Below, piece after piece: positions 10,501 to 23,286 of a stretch of DNA of 64,000 nt; the stretch's first letter is position 1; every line of letters begins with the position of its first letter. The position numbers were made by a program, and so were the translations under genes. The notes under the pieces were generated by a model that did no database searches, was not told the DNA's origin, and was given only the letters and a program-made list of their open reading frames with translations. This stretch comes from Xiphydria camelus (taxonomy: Eukaryota; Arthropoda; Insecta; Hymenoptera; Xiphydriidae), in contig OY783192.1 in assembly GCA_963678675.1 (NCBI GenBank), forward strand, positions 36,797,250 to 36,861,249, given 5' to 3'.

Positions 10501-10995
10501 AACTCCAAGTCTAAAAACTGGATCACTCAACCACCCCAACTAACGTATTCTCTCACGCCGATCACATTTCTCATTTTACAACCGCATCGCTACTATCACA
10601 AAACGACGACGATCTTTTATCCCGCGATTACCGATATACTGGCTTTTTCCGCTAATTTCGTATTCCAAGCGGACTTTGACGCGTCGACGCGCCGAGTAGG
10701 TATAATCGACGTCTGCCGGCAGATGTTTTCCCCTCGTCCGCGCGAGAGTTAATTAATCAGATAGGCCATCGCGCGAGAACACGCGCGCCTCCGAGCCGAC
10801 GATATCCACCGGCCGTAGGTATAGGCGATGGTAGCGTGACTCGGCAAACGAACGCGTCGCGGTGGCGGTCGATAAAAAAATTGACAATCGACAGTAGCAA
10901 CGCGTGTCGCTATTTCTTCCTTCATTTTTATGCCCCGTGCGACTGATACGCCGCAACGAGCCGAGGCGTGTATCGGCGTTCCAAATCGATAATTA
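10501..10995. other. Non-coding stretch, nothing recognised
   Basis: Short frames only. No homology, RNA gene or repeat edges seen. Confidence 0.35.
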
Positions 10996-11648
10996 CACAA
11001 GCCTGCGATGAAAAAAATACAAGGGAAGTGACAACTGAACTTTATGTATTTTTTGGCGTTGATTTAAAAAATAATAATAAGAAAGTTCTATCACGTCAAG
11101 TTGTCTTGAAAAATTTAAGTTTACTTGGATTTTTATGAACATTTCTAACTTTTAAACTTTTGGTCGATAACCTATTTCATGTAGCTTATCTTAATGAAAA
11201 CAAATTAAAATAGTACGTTGGCGATTTCTCTCTAGAAACTACACCATAAAGTTGATGTGTTTAAGTTTAAACCCAAGGGAACGTTCAGTTTTCCTCTCGA
11301 CCAGAGGCGGCTCCTGCGATCTGGTCGAACAGTGGTTTTCATCCCTTTAAACCTATACAAAATAATCGATTGCTGAAAAATTAATTTGCCTCACCAAGAA
11401 TCGATTATTTTACATGTCTTTCAATAGAGAAAAACCACCGTTGCCAGATAGTACGCAAAATTGTTCGAGATAATTAATTTTCAAATAGGGTTCTAGCAAA
11501 AATAGCGATATCGATTTTACAAAAAATCCTGACGTGATGGAAAAGAAATGGAGGCCATTTTAGAAATCAGCACATCAAATAACATAAAAATCAGCGAAAA
11601 CTTCTCTTGTATTTTTCAATAACTTTAATTTCGCAGGCCTGTGTTACC
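10996..11648. mobile_element. Inverted-repeat element, about 650 bases
   Basis: The left end 'acaagcctgcgatgaaaaaa' with 'tacaagggaagt' pairs imperfectly with the right end, which reads on the opposite strand 'acaggcctgcgaaattaaag' with 'tacaagagaagt'. Smaller arms lie inside ('ataatcgattgctgaa' with 'aagaatcgattatttt', and 'cgaccagaggcggctcc' near 11,297). No coding frame. Confidence 0.55.
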
Positions 11649-12299
11649 ACCTCGACAGGCCGCGTCGATGTATCGCGCAGACGCGTGATACCGCGGATAC
11701 CGGTTAACCGGCAAACGCGGGGCCTCGAGTGAAAGAACGACGAGCCGCTCGCGATGGACGCCGAAAGGTTACGAATAACAAATAATAGATAGCCGCGCGT
11801 ATAGGCGCGATCGCGCCGCGCCGAGAGGTTTGGCAGGCGCGATATTCAACAAGCCGTAAACGAATTAATTCCAAAGGGAGCATCGCGTGCCGAAACGTTC
11901 GCCGGGCGGGCCGCGCGTGCGGTCGTTCGCTCGGTTATCGCGTTTAATCGCCGAGCGAAGTTCGTCGAATCGCGCGATGGTTCGCGAAAGTCGAAACGCG
12001 CCGCGGACTTCGTCGTGGCGAGAGCAGCGCGAAGCCTTATTGCGCTCGTATCGGTATAATTTGCATGACGGGTCGGCCAATAAAAAATGGGTGCAGCGTC
12101 GAGCCGGAGTGTCGAGAGTTCACTCGCGCCAATGGCGATTTCGCTCGTTTGTACTTTTGCCGGTCTTCCGTCGATACGAGTCGTTTACTCGCGCGCGGGT
12201 AAAGATTTATACGATTTATTTTTTCGCCGTGTCAGGGAATCGGATATTACCTTTTGATACGAAGATTCCACTCTCAATTCGGTTTTCCTATAAATTTTT
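11649..12299. other. GC-rich stretch without a supported gene
   Basis: A plus frame is open from 11,887 into the repeat at 12,300, but it runs straight through repeat DNA and has no recognisable similarity. Nothing else seen. Confidence 0.35.
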
Positions 12300-12640
12300 T
12301 CGTATTGCAGATTCGACAAATTTAGACGAAATTATTAACCCCGTATTTTTTCATTTTTCGCTCTCGTCTGTATTTAAGCTGGAAGAGATTTCATTCCAAT
12401 TTGCTTTTCCCATAATCTCTTTTTATAGCAGATTCGACAAATTTGGACAAAATTATTTACTCGGCATCTTTCTCATTTTTCATTTTCGTTCTTACCAGAG
12501 TTGGAAAATGACATTTTAAAATGCAGCCACGTTATCGTGCTCTGTAAACCTATTTCTCTCTTGCACTCGCAGCTTGGCATAAGTGTGTTTCTCTGGCGTT
12601 TCGATGACGTCACAATGTCATGGAGAAAAATGCACTCTTA
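12300..12640. repeat. Interspersed repeat family T, two further copies
   Basis: The unit 'gcagattcgacaaattt.gac' starts near 12,307 and again near 12,429. The 'gatgacgtcacaat' module seen at about 3,060 recurs at about 12,604. Confidence 0.6.
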
Positions 12641-13801
12641 ATTCAGCGAGTAACTATTCTCCTGGAAAACTTATTTTTCGTGTGATATAATTTAAAAATC
12701 GGAATATTTTTTATTTTGTACGGGAAAACGGTATCGAATATGTGCACAGATTACAAATTTAATTTAAAAATGGAAATATTTTTTTATGGGAAACCCGAAT
12801 TAGACTTTCGTCTCCTCGATAACGAGTTTCCTCGTTAAAGCTTGCGCCGATATATTCGGCGGTCTCTCCGCCGTCTCCCCTCGACGTCCGGAGAGGAACG
12901 GATACGCATTCGCGTGCGAGTAGACCCATCGCGCACTCGCGCGTACCCGATTCTTCTCGCAACTTTCTCCTCTTCCGCCGTTTCGTCGGGCGCAACGCCG
13001 AGCGTGCCTTTCGTCAATTTCGTAATACCACTACTCGCGAGTGCAACGACGTATTCTTTCATCTTAAAGAAAAATGCAGTTCGACCGAACCCCGCTGAGG
13101 ACGCGGCGAGCGTTAAACGACGATTTCGCGAGTCGAGAACCCCAACGCGACGAGAAATTGACCTCTCAATTGCTTTATAACGAGAACCCGTCGCGCCGCC
13201 AAAGCGGCCCGATCTTAATGGTAATTCCATGGTGGTCGACTTCGAGCGTCACGAGCCCCCCGCGGCCGGGCGTGTAGCGAATTAATTCCCGCCCGTCGTG
13301 GACGGATCCCATTACCTGTCGTTTTCACGGAAACGCTTTAGCAATTGTCAATTTTCCGTTCGAATTGTATAGCTAATTTAATTTTGCCAGATGGAGGAAA
13401 TCTCTCGCGTTTCTGTGTACGATTAAAGCCGTCATTCCGGAAGTTTTCGACTCGGATGAACTTTGCGACGCTTTCTAAATTTACGCGTATTTGTTTAATC
13501 TTCCGCGTTTACAGTGACATCGAGAAGTCACCGTGAACCGAGAACGAATGATAACTACAGCCGTCAGTGGTTTCACCGTGTTCACGTTAGACGCGTAACG
13601 TTTTTTATCTACCTGTTCGACGAGTATACGTTGAAACACACGACCGGTCGTTTTTGGCCCGTCGAACAAATTTAACGATGAAGCCGCGCGCGTCTCCGCT
13701 TTTTAATCGACGGTGAGTATCGTAATCGAGGAGTGACGTCTCTCTCGTCGCCGCTGTACTTTTCCTTTCTTTTTTCGTTGAATCTACCCAGACAGACAAA
13801 T
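12641..13801. other. Non-coding stretch, nothing recognised
   Basis: Short overlapping frames on both strands without homology. No repeat edges identified. Confidence 0.35.
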
Positions 13802-14125
13802 GCGCGTAAATTGTACAGCAACTTTAGGTGGCGTTAGTTCATCAGATGCATCAAGGTTGTGCATTTTATGAGTTTTTTGCAAGCATATATTTATGTCATC
13901 AAACGATTTCAAACTGATACAAATAAAATGCTAAACATTTATTCAATATATCGTAGATTTTTCGCAGATATGTTGCTGTAATAAATACAACAATTAATTG
14001 GAATCACGTTATAATGTTAATTTAAAAAATTTGTCAAAGAACAATTATTTCTCTAAACTCAGGCGGCAAAACACAAACGTTAATTTAAAAATAATCCATT
14101 TTTCTAGTTTGTATGAACGTCGTGA
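13802..14125. repeat. Interspersed repeat family S, copy 2
   Basis: Collinear with 1,235-1,670, as described there. The shared landmark 'aaatgctaaacatttattc' is at about 13,927. Confidence 0.6.
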
Positions 14126-15459
14126 CGAAGTTTACGGTCGACTCGACCATGATATGAATGATACCTATTAATCATCATTCCTCGTTATCGTCCCGCTACG
14201 CCCTTCTAACGACTTTCGGAAGTCTCGAAGCAATTTCGTCCCTTCGATTATCCGTCAATCCGGGAAATTAAATTCAACCATTTTCTCCCTTCGCATTTTA
14301 CTATATCTACTATGCGTAGCTCGTCGATTAAGATTATGACGCCCCATAATCTAATTTTTAAAAGTACTCTTCGATTATCCTTACCGATTTTAAAACCTCC
14401 TGATTATCCTCTGATTTATCGAAACCACCGATCGACGCGTTCCCTCGATCCGAATTCGAGAGATACGCTTCTACGTCATTTTATTATTACCATTCATCAG
14501 TATACATATGTATACAATACGCCGTGCCTCAAATCGTATCTCGAGAAGCCGGTGTCACCGGAAGCACTACTCGTCGACACGACACGTGTATACACGACTG
14601 TGTCTCGCGCGCGATCTCTCTCTCTCTCTCTCTCTTTCTCGCCGCCGTACCTCCGGCGTACAAAGAGCACCGTTGTATTTCGCTCGAGATATCCGTTCCC
14701 CGATTGATCGTACCGCGGATCCGTAGCGGAGACAGTGTCGCGGCGGTTGGCCGACGGTGGGAGTGGCGCGCGGCTCCTCTGTAATCGCGAGCAGCGTCGC
14801 TATCGACAATAAGAAACGAGGGAATAATTGGCACGGACTTTCGTTGCGTTTAGCACGGCGCCGATGAGAACAACTATTTTTGGCACAAGTGGGTCAATAC
14901 GCGCGCTCGCGAGCGGCGCCACCGCCTCCCACCGTCGTCCAATCGCCACGTAGGTACTTGCAGTTCAATTTCGACGGCTTCGTTACAGCAATGGTAGGCG
15001 GATGACTTTTACAACAAAAAAGCTGGGAAGAAAAATTCGACCGAAAAGAGGCGCTCGGCTACTTTCCCGCGAGAGTCGCTTAAGGTGGTTCTATCGCGTA
15101 GAGCCGTATTTTGTGGATGTGTGAGAAGGACCCGACTGAATTAGTTTAGGGGAAAAAAAAAACAGATTTTTTTTTGTTCATAACTGATAAGTCACCAAAT
15201 GTTTCATTTTCCCATTCTTTAGTTCAGAGAATGCATGGCAATTATACTTTATCGGCGAGATTCTCAAGATGTACAACTTTAATTACATTTTCTCATCCAT
15301 TTTGTTTTGTAGTATTGCATTTTTAAACCGCTTCAGAAAGAGAGAGAGAGAGAGAGAGAAATATATTAAAGAATATTCGTCATATCATCTTTAATTCAAT
15401 TTTTCTCACAAAAATCGTCGATAACTTGCCTCCAAATTTTTTTTAACGAATCAACACTA
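14126..15459. other. Non-coding stretch with microsatellites
   Basis: Contains a CT run at about 14,616-14,640 and a GA run at about 15,340-15,358. No gene recognised. Confidence 0.4.
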
Positions 15460-15658
15460 TACGCTGAGAAAAAAAAAGATTAAAAATTATTCCGTTAGAA
15501 AAATAATCTGAGTACGAAAGGTAAAATAGATCAAAAATTATCCTAAGGAAGGTTAAATTTTAAATCCTGGAAGGATAATTTTTGATTTATTTTACCTTTC
15601 GCACTCAGATTATCCTTCTAACGGAATAATTCTTAATCATTTTTTTTTCTCAGTGTAG
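15460..15658. mobile_element. MITE family B, near-perfect foldback of about 200 bases
   Basis: The ends read ACGCTGAGAAAAAAAAAGAT and CATTTTTTTTTCTCAGTGTA. The arms pair almost throughout ('aaaattattccgttag' with 'ctaacggaataattct', and 'cgaaaggtaaaata.atcaaa' with its complement), leaving a small central loop. Its outermost bases (CACTGAGA-like) match those of families A, H and J although the arms differ. Confidence 0.85.
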
Positions 15659-16324
15659 CTTACCAAACATTATATCAAAAAATAAAAATTTTCTGCAATC
15701 TTTCATCCGGTAATAGAGTTATCTAAATATAACAACGTCGCGTTCTCGGAGCGAGGTTCACCGGGGAATTCGCGCGTGCGATCGCGCGTGGGCGTAAAGT
15801 GGGACGCGGGATATCATCGCCGCTTCTCTCCGGGCCGAGCGCGAATAATAGGTAGTAGGGGCACAATGGGATACACGCGCGCGGTGCAAGTCGATCTCGC
15901 AGGGAACAGGTGGATTGATCGACGCGAGCGATAGTCTTCTCCGCTCGGACGTATCTCGACGATCGCTTTCGCGAGGTAACTCGTATCCCGCGCCGCCGGA
16001 CGAGATCGCGTCCGAGCCGCGTGTGGCATTATCATTGCCGCAACATGAAGGAAAACGACCGCGAGGACGTGATACGTCGGGCCGGTATGATTTCGAGTGA
16101 AAGAATCGCAGATTGGAAACGACGCGACGTTCGATCGCGATTATTTCGTTATTCGTGCAGATTTCAGGTACATTGGTCTAGAGCTTTTTTGTAGATCAGA
16201 GTGTGATCTTCGAAAAAGCATGACGGTAAATTCGACCAAAAGTTCACGGGGGACGAGATAATTGCGATGGAAGGGAAGAGGAAGAGAAATGCGCTGTCGC
16301 GCTGCTCGTATCGCTACATTTATA
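15659..16324. other. Non-coding stretch, nothing firmly recognised
   Basis: GC-rich in its first half. A plus-strand mini-frame from 16,044 (MKENDREDVIRRAG, then a GTATGA donor) was considered and set aside. The segment 16,150-16,280 resembles the inside of the family D elements ('gatcttcgaaaaagcatgac', 'gagataattgcgatgg'). Confidence 0.3.
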
Positions 16325-16591
16325 AATCCAGGGAGAAGATCCAGTTGAATACGAACCTGATAGAAAAATGTATCAAAGATTAATAGGAATTTATTCGCAT
16401 CGAACGAAAGTCGATCAGAATCAGATCGACGTTCTACTAGATCCGTATTCAATTAAAAAGATATGCAAAACATTTATCTATTTAATCCTGATTAACTTTT
16501 CTTCGATGTGCATAAATTCCTATTAACCTCTGATACATTTTTCCATCGCGCGCGCGCGCGGGTTCGTATTCAACTAGACCTTTTCTCTCGG
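16325..16591. mobile_element. MITE family F, copy 1
   Basis: The left arm 'ccagttgaatacgaacctga' with 'aataggaatttattcgcatcg' is mirrored by the right arm 'cgatgtgcataaattcctat' with 'ggttcgtattcaactagacc'. Copy 2 lies at 20,256-20,530. A GC alternating run (about 16,546-16,560) sits in the right arm. Confidence 0.75.
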
Positions 16592-17480
16592 TGCATTCCC
16601 CCGCAATATTCATCCGTCACCACCGATGATCAGATCGATCGAATCTATCGAAAGCGCCGTTCCCCCTCCGCGTACGCAATCCGACGTACCGCGTTATACG
16701 CACCGCGCGCGGGACACGTACCGACGCTCTTTATTTTCCACGAGAAGCCGAACGAGACTTTCGCGCGGAAAATTAATCTCCGTCCGGCCGCGGCGAGACT
16801 ACGCGGAAGTGCATCGATTCGCGAGAGCTCCATCTGGCGAGCGACAATGGGAATCGATCGCGGAGATAAAATATCGATACACCGCGCGCGATGCCGCGTG
16901 TAATATACGTACGGCGATATGATGAATGTACAATCCGGCTCCGCGCATAAGAGGCAGGAAGTGCTTTATCCGCCGGTGGTATCTCGATATCTCCTCGTTC
17001 GCCGGGAAATTAGGCTACGCCGGCCGTGAGCCGCGCAATAACAATTCGAACTTTCAATGTTGGCACGTACAAAGTCAACGCACTCCGGGACGACGCCGCC
17101 GCGGCGCGATGGGATACGAATTCGATGCGCGTGTGGGGGTGACGGCCGTGCCCAACATAACGAAGGGGTCATCGTACGAAGCAGAGCAGATCGCACGATC
17201 GAAATCGCGTTTCGCCTTTCTCCGCGCCGCCCGTTTGACCGCGCGAGAGGGAACTCGCCCTCCTCGGTTGGAGCCAAAGGTGTCTCCGGACATTCGTCGG
17301 CGCGGATGAGCGACGCTGCGGACGTGCGATTCGTTGAGCGTCGAGTTTATACGCACACTGCTCCAAATCAGAGGTGTGCGTCAAAAGCAACCCGGTGAAT
17401 TGTTGGTACTATCAGGCCTCCGAATTGTCAGTGCCGAATTTCAACTATAGCGTTACTGACAGTGAGATCTTCTCAACCGG
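16592..17480. other. GC-rich stretch without a supported gene
   Basis: Open frames on both strands give arginine-rich translations, which is a composition effect. Nothing recognised. Confidence 0.35.
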
Positions 17481-17734
17481 TACACAGAAAAAAAAGAATC
17501 GGTTGGATCTACTAAAAATTACTTGCGGGGTCGCGAGTAATTATTTGTTTACATCGATTAAATTTTTGTTTCATATTAATTTGATACTTTTTTCTTTATA
17601 TCGCATAGTATTCCACATGATTGCAAGGAAGAGATATGAAATTGATGTATTAAAAAATGCCATTGATAAACAATTACTCGCGACCCCGCGGGTAATTTTT
17701 AGTAGATCCACAGCTGATTCTTTTTCTCTGTGTA
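17481..17734. mobile_element. MITE family C, copy 2
   Basis: The arms 'tacacagaaaaaaaagaatc', 'ggatctactaaaaattactt' and 'gcggggtcgcgagtaatt' are mirrored on the right by 'aattactcgcgaccccgcgg', 'gtaatttttagtagatcca' and 'gattctttttctctgtgta'. This is the best preserved copy of the family here. Confidence 0.85.
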
Positions 17735-17792
17735 GCAACGGTCATTACTGCCGGCTGTCAACCTAATTATCAGAAACGACTGTAAAGAGCGG

Positions 17793-17998
17793 AGAAAATG
17801 AATTAATCGGATCTACTGAAAATTACTCGCGGGGTCGCAAGTATGTATACGCGTAATTATTATTCATCTACGCCAATTAGATCTTTTTTTTTTTTATTTA
17901 ATTTGATATTTCTTCTCTGCAAACACGTATTATTCCACATGATCGTTAGAAAGAGATGTAATTTTTTACTGATCGAGCTAATTCTTTTTCTCCGTGTC
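17793..17998. mobile_element. MITE family C, copy 3 (degenerate)
   Basis: The left arm is intact in outline ('aatcggatctactgaaaatt', 'actcgcggggtcgcaagta'). The right arm keeps only 'gctaattctttttctccgtg'. It lies about 60 bases from copy 2 in the same orientation. Confidence 0.65.
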
Positions 17999-18917
17999 CA
18001 GTTAGTTTTGGCGCACCTCTAATTTCGATCAGCGTGTTCGTGCAATCAGAGGGAGCGAAAAAGTGGTCTCCCTCGACGTTTCGAAGAAGCTTTTCACCCG
18101 CGCGAGCGAACGGAATGGACCGCGAATCGAGAGAGAATCGCGGAGCCCGCGGTGTTATCGCGAATTAGAGATCGCTGCGGCTGACCCGCGAGCGCGCGAG
18201 AGTAGGTAATCGAGATCGGCGCGCGCGAGCATCGAGCGCGGCCTATCGAACGTGCTCTGGGCTCCCCTTCGTACAGCCCGACGCGCAGCATCTCCATAAA
18301 CGCAGATCGCGAATCGTGACGCGAAAGACAAAGAGGCCAAAAGGAACGCACGACGTCGATTTCTTTTCCAATTAACGATCTCTGTATACGCTCTCGCGAG
18401 ATGTCGGGCATAGACCGCGGGGCTCCTAGAAGCCACGGCGCACGCGGAGATGGTACGGAGCCGATTGCGCGCCGTGGAATCGGCGTGGCGCTCGCGGGGA
18501 GGGAGATCGAGAGGGAAAGAGAGAGAGAAATCCCAGCTCCCCCCCCCCCCCGCTGTGGGAGGCGCGGACCGGTTAAATAAGTCAATAAATTGGTAACGAC
18601 TCGGAGCGAGATTCAAGTTCGCCGGGTGTTCGCGTCTCTGTTCATTTTTTTCTCGGCTCCTTCTCGTCGCTCCTCCGCGCGCCGGGACGACGTACAAAAG
18701 GTCCGGCGCTCGAGAGGTACATACTTTCTAAACGGTGCCTTTCGACGCGTACGTCTCGTTGGGCGGTTCGTAATGGATGGGCGGGGGAGAAACGAATGGA
18801 GTACACCGTACCGGGAGGATCCATATAAAGTGAATCAATTTTAGAAATTAACCCGCGGCGGTAGCGCGTTGGAAACCCAGGTAGACTTGTATGATTATCG
18901 CGACGTTCAAGCAAACT
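17999..18917. other. GC-rich stretch without a supported gene
   Basis: Includes a run of C at about 18,540-18,551 and a GA-rich block before it. No protein recognised in the overlapping minus frames at 18,094-18,697. Confidence 0.35.
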
Positions 18918-18919
18918 GC

Positions 18920-19325
18920 AATAATGGGCATGTTCACGATTTTTTTTTGCTCATTCGTTAATACTTTTTGTGCCTATTAATAAGATGTGTTTGTTTTTTT
19001 CTGAGCACTAATGTCTTTTTTTTTTTTAATGTTTAAAGTTTGACTTCGATTCAAACGAAATCCTTAGTGACGTCACTAAAGCCACTGGCAAGGGCCCAAA
19101 CCCGGGTTTGTGAATGGTGGAGAATCTGTTGCCCGACTCTGATTGGTCAGTTAAAATGGCGGTGAAAGTGCGACGCTTTAAAACGAATGCCTTTTTTAAC
19201 ATCTCAAAAATACTGGAAAAACATTTTTTTAATGACCCACTTTTTACCTACATTACTTTAATACCCTAATCTTCCGATTCGTGCACTTTAAACAGTTGTA
19301 CAAAAAGTTGTGAACATGCCCATTG
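18920..19325. mobile_element. Inverted-repeat element, about 400 bases
   Basis: The left end 'caataatgggcatgttcacg' and right end 'gtgaacatgcccattg' are inverted copies. The interior has 'aaacccgggttt' and a CCAAT-type 'tctgattggtcag' but no coding frame. Confidence 0.65.
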
Positions 19326-20255
19326 ATCGTTCGGAAGTCGACGTTTGTTTTGTCGCAGGAATTTGAAGAAATAGCTATTCTTAAGTAAATTATTACATTT
19401 ACACATCACAATGGGATTCGAATAAATCGCGAATTGTAACGATATATTTACGAAAAATTGCGCTTACATCGAATACATGTTTAGCGTTTTGTTTTTCGTA
19501 TTATTTTCTCAAATCATTCGGTCAAAAATATGTTCGCTTGATGACGACTGATAAAGCGCGCAATCTTGCCGCATCTGATGAGCTAACACCATTTAAACTT
19601 GCTGTGCAATCACAACGTACCTATATATTTATCCATCTGGAAAGTGAATCGGAACATCCCTCGGAATTTTTTTAGAAAATCAAAGCCTCCGAAGTCAATC
19701 GGACGACCATTTTATCTCGTGTATTTTGTTCGCGGTTATTCTGAAAATCACAGATTTCTCGAGGAATTCGCAAAGGAACGTCGAGATATCGGCAATTGTC
19801 GCAAAGACGGAGTTTGTGTCTGTATTGAGAAGCCGGACGTGATGCGATTTAAAGGAGCGGAAGTGGCGAATTCGGAGTGGCCTCTCAGGCGCTCTCGCGA
19901 CGCGAACGAGCGAAATTTCGATAGCAGGACGTCGAGGTAGGACGGACAAATGAAATCGCGATGAACGCCACTCGCCCCGGCCTGTAACTCCGATTCGAAT
20001 GACGGAGAGGAAGAAATCAAATTATGTACCTATATACCCTTTCGTGCGCTTCGATTGGATACGGTGGATTGAGGCGAACGAAAGTATTCGCTTTGACGGA
20101 CTCGAGTGTCTTCGACCCGGTCGACCTGTGCCTTCGAGAATACGACAACGAATCTTTATATTTCGATACTTGGAAAGAAAAAAAAGGAAATTCTTTGTTT
20201 CTTCTTCTCCGTAAAATAAACACTTAAAAATTCTCGAGTTGAAACATGAGGAAAA
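19326..20255. other. Non-coding stretch, nothing recognised
   Basis: Frames on both strands overlap and show no homology. Confidence 0.35.
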
Positions 20256-20530
20256 CACCCTGGGAAAAGATCTAGTTGAATGTGAACCTGTGTGATAGAA
20301 AAATTCATTTGAGACGAACAGGAATTTATTCACATCGGACACAGAAGTCTATTAAAGTTAAATTGACATTTTGCATATTTTTTCAATCGAGAACGAACCT
20401 AGTAAAACTTTCATCTTATTAAAATAGACTTTTGTGTGTGTGTGTGTGTGTGTTCGATGTAAATAAATTTCTATTCATCTCTGATAAATCTTTCCATCAG
20501 TCTCGTATTCAACCAGACCTTTTCCCTGGA
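20256..20530. mobile_element. MITE family F, copy 2
   Basis: Matches copy 1 in order and arms: 'ctagttgaatgtgaacctg' on the left, 'cgtattcaaccagacctttt' on the right. A GT run at about 20,431-20,451 has expanded in the position where copy 1 has a GC run. Confidence 0.75.
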
Positions 20531-21288
20531 CGAAGAAACTCGAACCTCGCAAAATCCTCTTACAAATCATCCGAACCCCCTCCGAAGGGGGATGCCAATT
20601 TTTTTTCCCTCGCACAGACTGCGTCGTACGTCGACTACCACTTTCCGTCAGACGCCATAAACAATCCCTCGTACCCGCGCGTAACGCGCGTAACGATATG
20701 GGCAATATAAACGCCCCTCGAGCAGTAAAAGCCACCCCTCGCGAACTCGCGCTCGCGTCTAGCCGGACTATTCGTTCCGACGAAACGCTCCGCCGCGACT
20801 ATCACGCGCTCGTATCCAGTGGCATCGTTCCAGCGAGTTTTCACGGCGTTCCTCGCCATTTACCGTCATCGTAGAAGTTATCGCCAGAACACGCCAACGT
20901 ACTCACGCACGCAGTGCTGTTATGTCTCGCCATAACTGATCGGCGCTCCAGAAACGTTCAACTCTCGTGTCTTTAATTAATCGTTATTCCTCCGTGCCAC
21001 GGCCCGAGGGCTCGGGACTACCGCGTGACGCTCGGACTCGCGATACTAGTTTCCTCCGCGTTCCAGAGATGGGAGGGACGGCAGAGAGAGAGTCGATATA
21101 CCATTTACGCAAAATTACTCCTCGGGTAATCCGTACGGTTTCTAGCTACAATTCAATTTCTGCCGCACGGCGAACACAACGAAGCATTCGCATCTTTTCC
21201 GCGACGACTGATAGGTCAATCATACCCGGCTAACACTCCGCTGTGTAATTTCCAGATCGAGTCGTCGCGTCCCCCGTTGCTCGAGATC
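20531..21288. other. Non-coding stretch, nothing recognised
   Basis: No supported gene, RNA or repeat edges. Confidence 0.35.
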
Positions 21289-21779
21289 ACACTGAGAAAA
21301 ATAACTCGATCGGAATATGACAAAACGCGTCCAGAGATGAGCGAGTTTAGTTATTCCAACCGAAATACTGGTAAGTTCAATCAAATATCGAGTTATTCCA
21401 ACTACACGCTTAGTTGTTTTCAATAGGGTAAAAGTGGAACAGATGCCGCAGTCTCTGTTTAACTTTGAACTCGATTATCTCGAAACGCAGTGGAGATATG
21501 TGAACAATGTATCGTAACTTTTTTACAGTAAAAATATAGATAAACACTTCTTGTCTAAACTTTTCTTCGATATCTGCAATCGATTTCGAGATAATCGATT
21601 TTCAACTTGCTCTTCAACCGCGGCGTCTATCCCACTTTTACCCTACATGTCTAGTTATTCTAACCAGAAAATGGTCAGTCTAACCAGACACAAATTGAGG
21701 ATCCATATTTCACCAAAAAGGCTTGGTTATGGTCGCCAGGATTTTGGTTCGATCGACCAGGTTTTTCTTCTCAGTGCAC
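21289..21779. mobile_element. MITE family H with a nested element
   Basis: Outer ends CACTGAGAAAAATAAC and GTTTTTCTTCTCAGTGCA are inverted. Inner arms carry repeated 'gttattccaac' and 'ttattctaacc' motifs. Another palindromic element (21,424-21,646) splits it. Confidence 0.7.
21424..21646. mobile_element. Nested palindromic element inside family H
   Basis: Ends TAGGGTAAAAGTGGAACAGA and GTCTATCCCACTTTTACCCTA are inverted. The next blocks ('gaactcgattatctcgaaac' and 'tttcgagataatcgattttc') also pair. Non-coding. Confidence 0.75.
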
Positions 21780-22448
21780 GAGCGAATATCTTCGTGGCGT
21801 GCGAGGGGCTGAGTTTTCCGTAAAATGGATCCGATTTTTCTACGCGACGCCAACCGAGTTAGTCTATTGCTTTTGCTTGCCTTCGATATAATAAGCGTGC
21901 CGCGACGCTCAGAAATGCTAATGAAAATCGGAGAAAGTCGTTGCGCGGCGTGTCTCTCTCTTTTTTTTTTTTTTTTCTTATTTCTCACTATCTTCCTATC
22001 TCACCCGGTCGCCAAGTACGGCGCGTGTACATAGGTAAACGCGTATACGTGTACCCGATGCTGTACTGTGCAGCGCGCGGCATCGATCACGCGCGGTAAC
22101 GATCTCGAGTCGAACGAGTCGAAGCCTCGGACGGCGGAGCAAAACCCGGCGACCACCGCACAGGAATCCGGCGACACCCGGCTTTTACCTCGTCGGAAAG
22201 TTTATACTTTTTCCGCGCGAGAGACGACTTATCGACCTTCTCGATGAGAGAGTGATGGGATCGTTACGGCGGAGATATAATTATTTCGCTCGTAATTTTC
22301 TCCTGAACTATCAATTTTATGGGGAAATTGGTGTAATGCTTTTTTGAAGATCGATTCTCGATCTGCAAAAAAGTCCTGTGCAATTATACGCGAAAAATTG
22401 ATAGGAAGGGAGATAATAGCGATTGAAGTCATAGACCCAGTTTTACTT
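21780..22448. other. Non-coding stretch, nothing firmly recognised
   Basis: Bases 22,300-22,440 resemble the interior of family D elements ('gaagatcgattctcgatctg', 'gagataatagcgattgaagt'). Nothing else seen. Confidence 0.35.
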
Positions 22449-22737
22449 ACACTGAGATAAATAATTGCTGGCGTTAAAAAAATGTTTTTTTCAATCCAAA
22501 ACATGATATATTCTAGGATCAAGATATGATTTTCATCGTGCAAAAAATATTTTTCAAGCTCGAGTGTTTTCTTTTCCGCGCAAGAAGAATTTCTCATTCC
22601 AACGAAGATATTTTTGAATCAAGAATATAATACTCATAATATACCACGAATTCGCATTCCAACAAATGCTTGGGATCATGTGTTTTTGGTTGAAGAAATT
22701 CTTCTTACACTAGAGAGCAATTATTTCTCCCAGTGTC
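22449..22737. mobile_element. MITE family A, copy 2
   Basis: Ends ACACTGAGATAAATAATTGC and 'gagcaattatttctcccagtg' are inverted, with the A-run and 'ttcaatccaaaacatgat' arm as in copy 1. Shorter than copies 1 and 3 because it has no nested insert. Confidence 0.75.
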
Positions 22738-23286
22738 GATCGTGGACTTGGAGGATTAGCGTTCGGTTGCTTCTGTATACAAGCTACGTGTAAAAAACGA
22801 CTATTTCTTCAAGGTCTCCATACACCAATCCGAGCGGATCGTAAAGAATACTTTCCTCTTTTTTGAGAAGATCGAGTTTATCCCCTTTTCGAGACCGGTC
22901 GTCGTGAAATCATAGAAACGCGATACGTGCGTGTGAAATTCCTTCGGTGACCCGAAGATTTATACTCGCTAACGGTACACCTTCCTCGAGTCGACGTACA
23001 AGATGATTCAGACGCCGTGGGCTCGTCTTATTTCCCCGACAAACGCCTATAATTGCAGCTCGATTGCAGCTGCAGCGGGAGATGCAGAAAAATTCAACTC
23101 GAACGATAAAGCCGTCCACGGAGAAGAAGGGTTAGTAATTTCTACAGTGAATCCCAGTAACAGAGCTCCTCGAGGCAAAAAATTGAATTGTTTAATAGCC
23201 ACAACGTACTTTCAACAGTTCGTGGCAGTATAAACTCGTAAATACTCGACACGCGTATATCAATGGAAGATTGGCAAATTTTACCG
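22738..23286. other. Non-coding stretch, nothing recognised
   Basis: No supported gene or repeat edges. Confidence 0.35.

Noticed and set aside
16044..16085. Mini exon MKENDREDVIRRAG followed by a GTATGA donor, plus strand
   Set aside because: Only 14 codons, no supporting leader, acceptor partner or similarity. Likely chance.
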